DNA from: Bacteroidota bacterium
GTDB lineage: Bacteria; Bacteroidota; Bacteroidia; B-17B0; Aurantibacillaceae
Length of the DNA stretch: 64,000 nucleotides
Direction: 5' to 3'
Assembly (NCBI GenBank): GCA_016702705.1
Contig: JADJDM010000001.1
Coordinates: forward strand, 567,786 to 631,785
Numbering within the stretch: the stretch's first letter is position 1; the number at the start of each line of letters is the position of its first letter. The notes beneath the pieces were generated by a model. That model did not search any database. It saw nothing but the letters and a program-made list of their open reading frames with translations, and had not been told where the DNA came from. Shown here piece by piece: positions 63,497 through 64,000 of this stretch. The position numbers were made by a program, and so were the translations under genes.

Positions 63497-64000
63497 ATGG
63501 GAAAATTAATATTAGTACCTACGCCAATTGGTAATCTTGAAGACATCACCTTAAGAGCCATTCGCATATTAAAAGAGGCTGATTTAATATTAGCAGAAGA
63601 CACGCGCACAACATCACATTTATTAAAACACCTAGAAGTACATAAACCACTTCGCTCTTATCACCAACACAATGAACATAAAGTGGTGGAGGATTTAATT
63701 TCAACTATCAATCAAAACACAACAACAATTTTAGTTAGCGATGCTGGAACTCCAGCTATCTCTGACCCTGGTTTTTTATTGGTACGTGAATGTATTAAAG
63801 CTGGAATTGTAATTGAAACATTGCCTGGTCCAACAGCATTTGTGCCTGCCTTGGTTAACTCAGGTTTTCCTTGTAATGAGTTTACATTCATTGGTTTTCT
63901 TCCTCAAAAAAAAGGTAGACAAACTAAATGGAAACAACTAACAGAAGAAACACGTACTTTTATTTTATATGAATCTCCTTATCGTTTAGTAAAATTATTA
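63497..64000 (+). CDS. rsmI: 16S rRNA 2'-O-ribose C1402 methyltransferase, 5' part
   Basis: The ATG at 63497 opens MGKLILVPTPIGNLEDITLR, the RsmI signature. The next 168 codons run off the window end without a stop. LAEDTRTTSHLL, VSDAGTPAISDPG and GFLPQKKGRQTKW are present, as in SAM-dependent tetrapyrrole-methylase folds. RsmI methylates C1402 in the decoding centre of 16S rRNA. It follows the ABC ATPase gene by one base. Confidence 0.94.
   Translation, partial: MGKLILVPTPIGNLEDITLRAIRILKEADLILAEDTRTTSHLLKHLEVHKPLRSYHQHNEHKVVEDLISTINQNTTTILVSDAGTPAISDPGFLLVRECIKAGIVIETLPGPTAFVPALVNSGFPCNEFTFIGFLPQKKGRQTKWKQLTEETRTFILYESPYRLVKLL

Overview
The window is a chromosomal segment from a member of the Bacteroidota. 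Four things support this. The DNA is AT-rich. Two giant secreted proteins end in type IX secretion (T9SS) type A sorting domains. Many genes are preceded by the phylum's -7 promoter box TAnnTTTG and lack obvious Shine-Dalgarno sequences. Finally there are many Bacteroidota-typical families: SusC-like receptors, MbnP lipoproteins, Reg_prop sensors and PD40/TPR envelope proteins. No rRNA, tRNA, CRISPR array or prophage was recognised. The only mobile element is a wrecked IS110-family transposase.

Layout. 1-6510: end of a glycosyltransferase gene, a T9SS surface protein, a 162-bp palindromic element, then an LptF/LptG permease overlapping a hotdog thioesterase. 6682-13030: fabH, an unknown helical protein, rpoN, a methyltransferase and a DUF2130 protein. 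13108-18352: a GNAT acetyltransferase coupled to a sugar MFS permease, then a 1053-residue Reg_prop/Y_Y_Y/SpoIIE phosphatase. 18349-22939: a minus-strand metal locus made of a small Cys-rich protein, two MbnP lipoproteins flanking an MbnH-type di-heme peroxidase, a small lipoprotein, and a barrel-like protein whose mature end begins CDICGC. 23089-30389: hemL, pyk, a PD40/SPOR envelope lipoprotein-like protein, radA and purN. 30440-33753: IS110 remnant and a damaged RNase R gene. 33998-40564: a short tail-collar protein, a secreted protein of uncertain function, a 1456-residue T9SS protein and a helical protein. 40657-44255: a second metal-type locus (small His/Cys protein, YidD, TonB receptor, lipoprotein). 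44331-49012: murF, a frameshifted GNAT gene and secreted proteins. 49196-54587: a LytS/LytTR two-component system convergent with an outer-membrane barrel. 54658-60186: ogt, DedA, a HEAT-like protein, a YhiN flavoprotein, YqeY, YceI and an EamA exporter. 60242-64000: an OmpR/HK two-component operon, a candidate small RNA, a LolD-like ATPase and the start of rsmI.

The genes mix housekeeping (fatty acid, purine, heme, glycolysis, peptidoglycan, DNA repair) with envelope functions. The most coherent accessory system is the MbnP/MbnH locus. By analogy with methanotroph MbnP/MbnH, I infer that it matures a copper-binding surface lipoprotein and hands metal to or from a Cys-tipped outer-membrane protein.

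Data quality matters here. Four genes are split or mis-started by single-base changes in short homopolymers or base runs. A roughly 1.2-kb stretch (about 30,650-31,830) is full of homopolymers and indels that damage both the IS110 transposase and the RNase R gene next to it. I read these mainly as sequencing or assembly faults. Separately, several genes have a spurious TTG start that lies inside, or just downstream of, the promoter region, so starts were moved to the downstream ATG.
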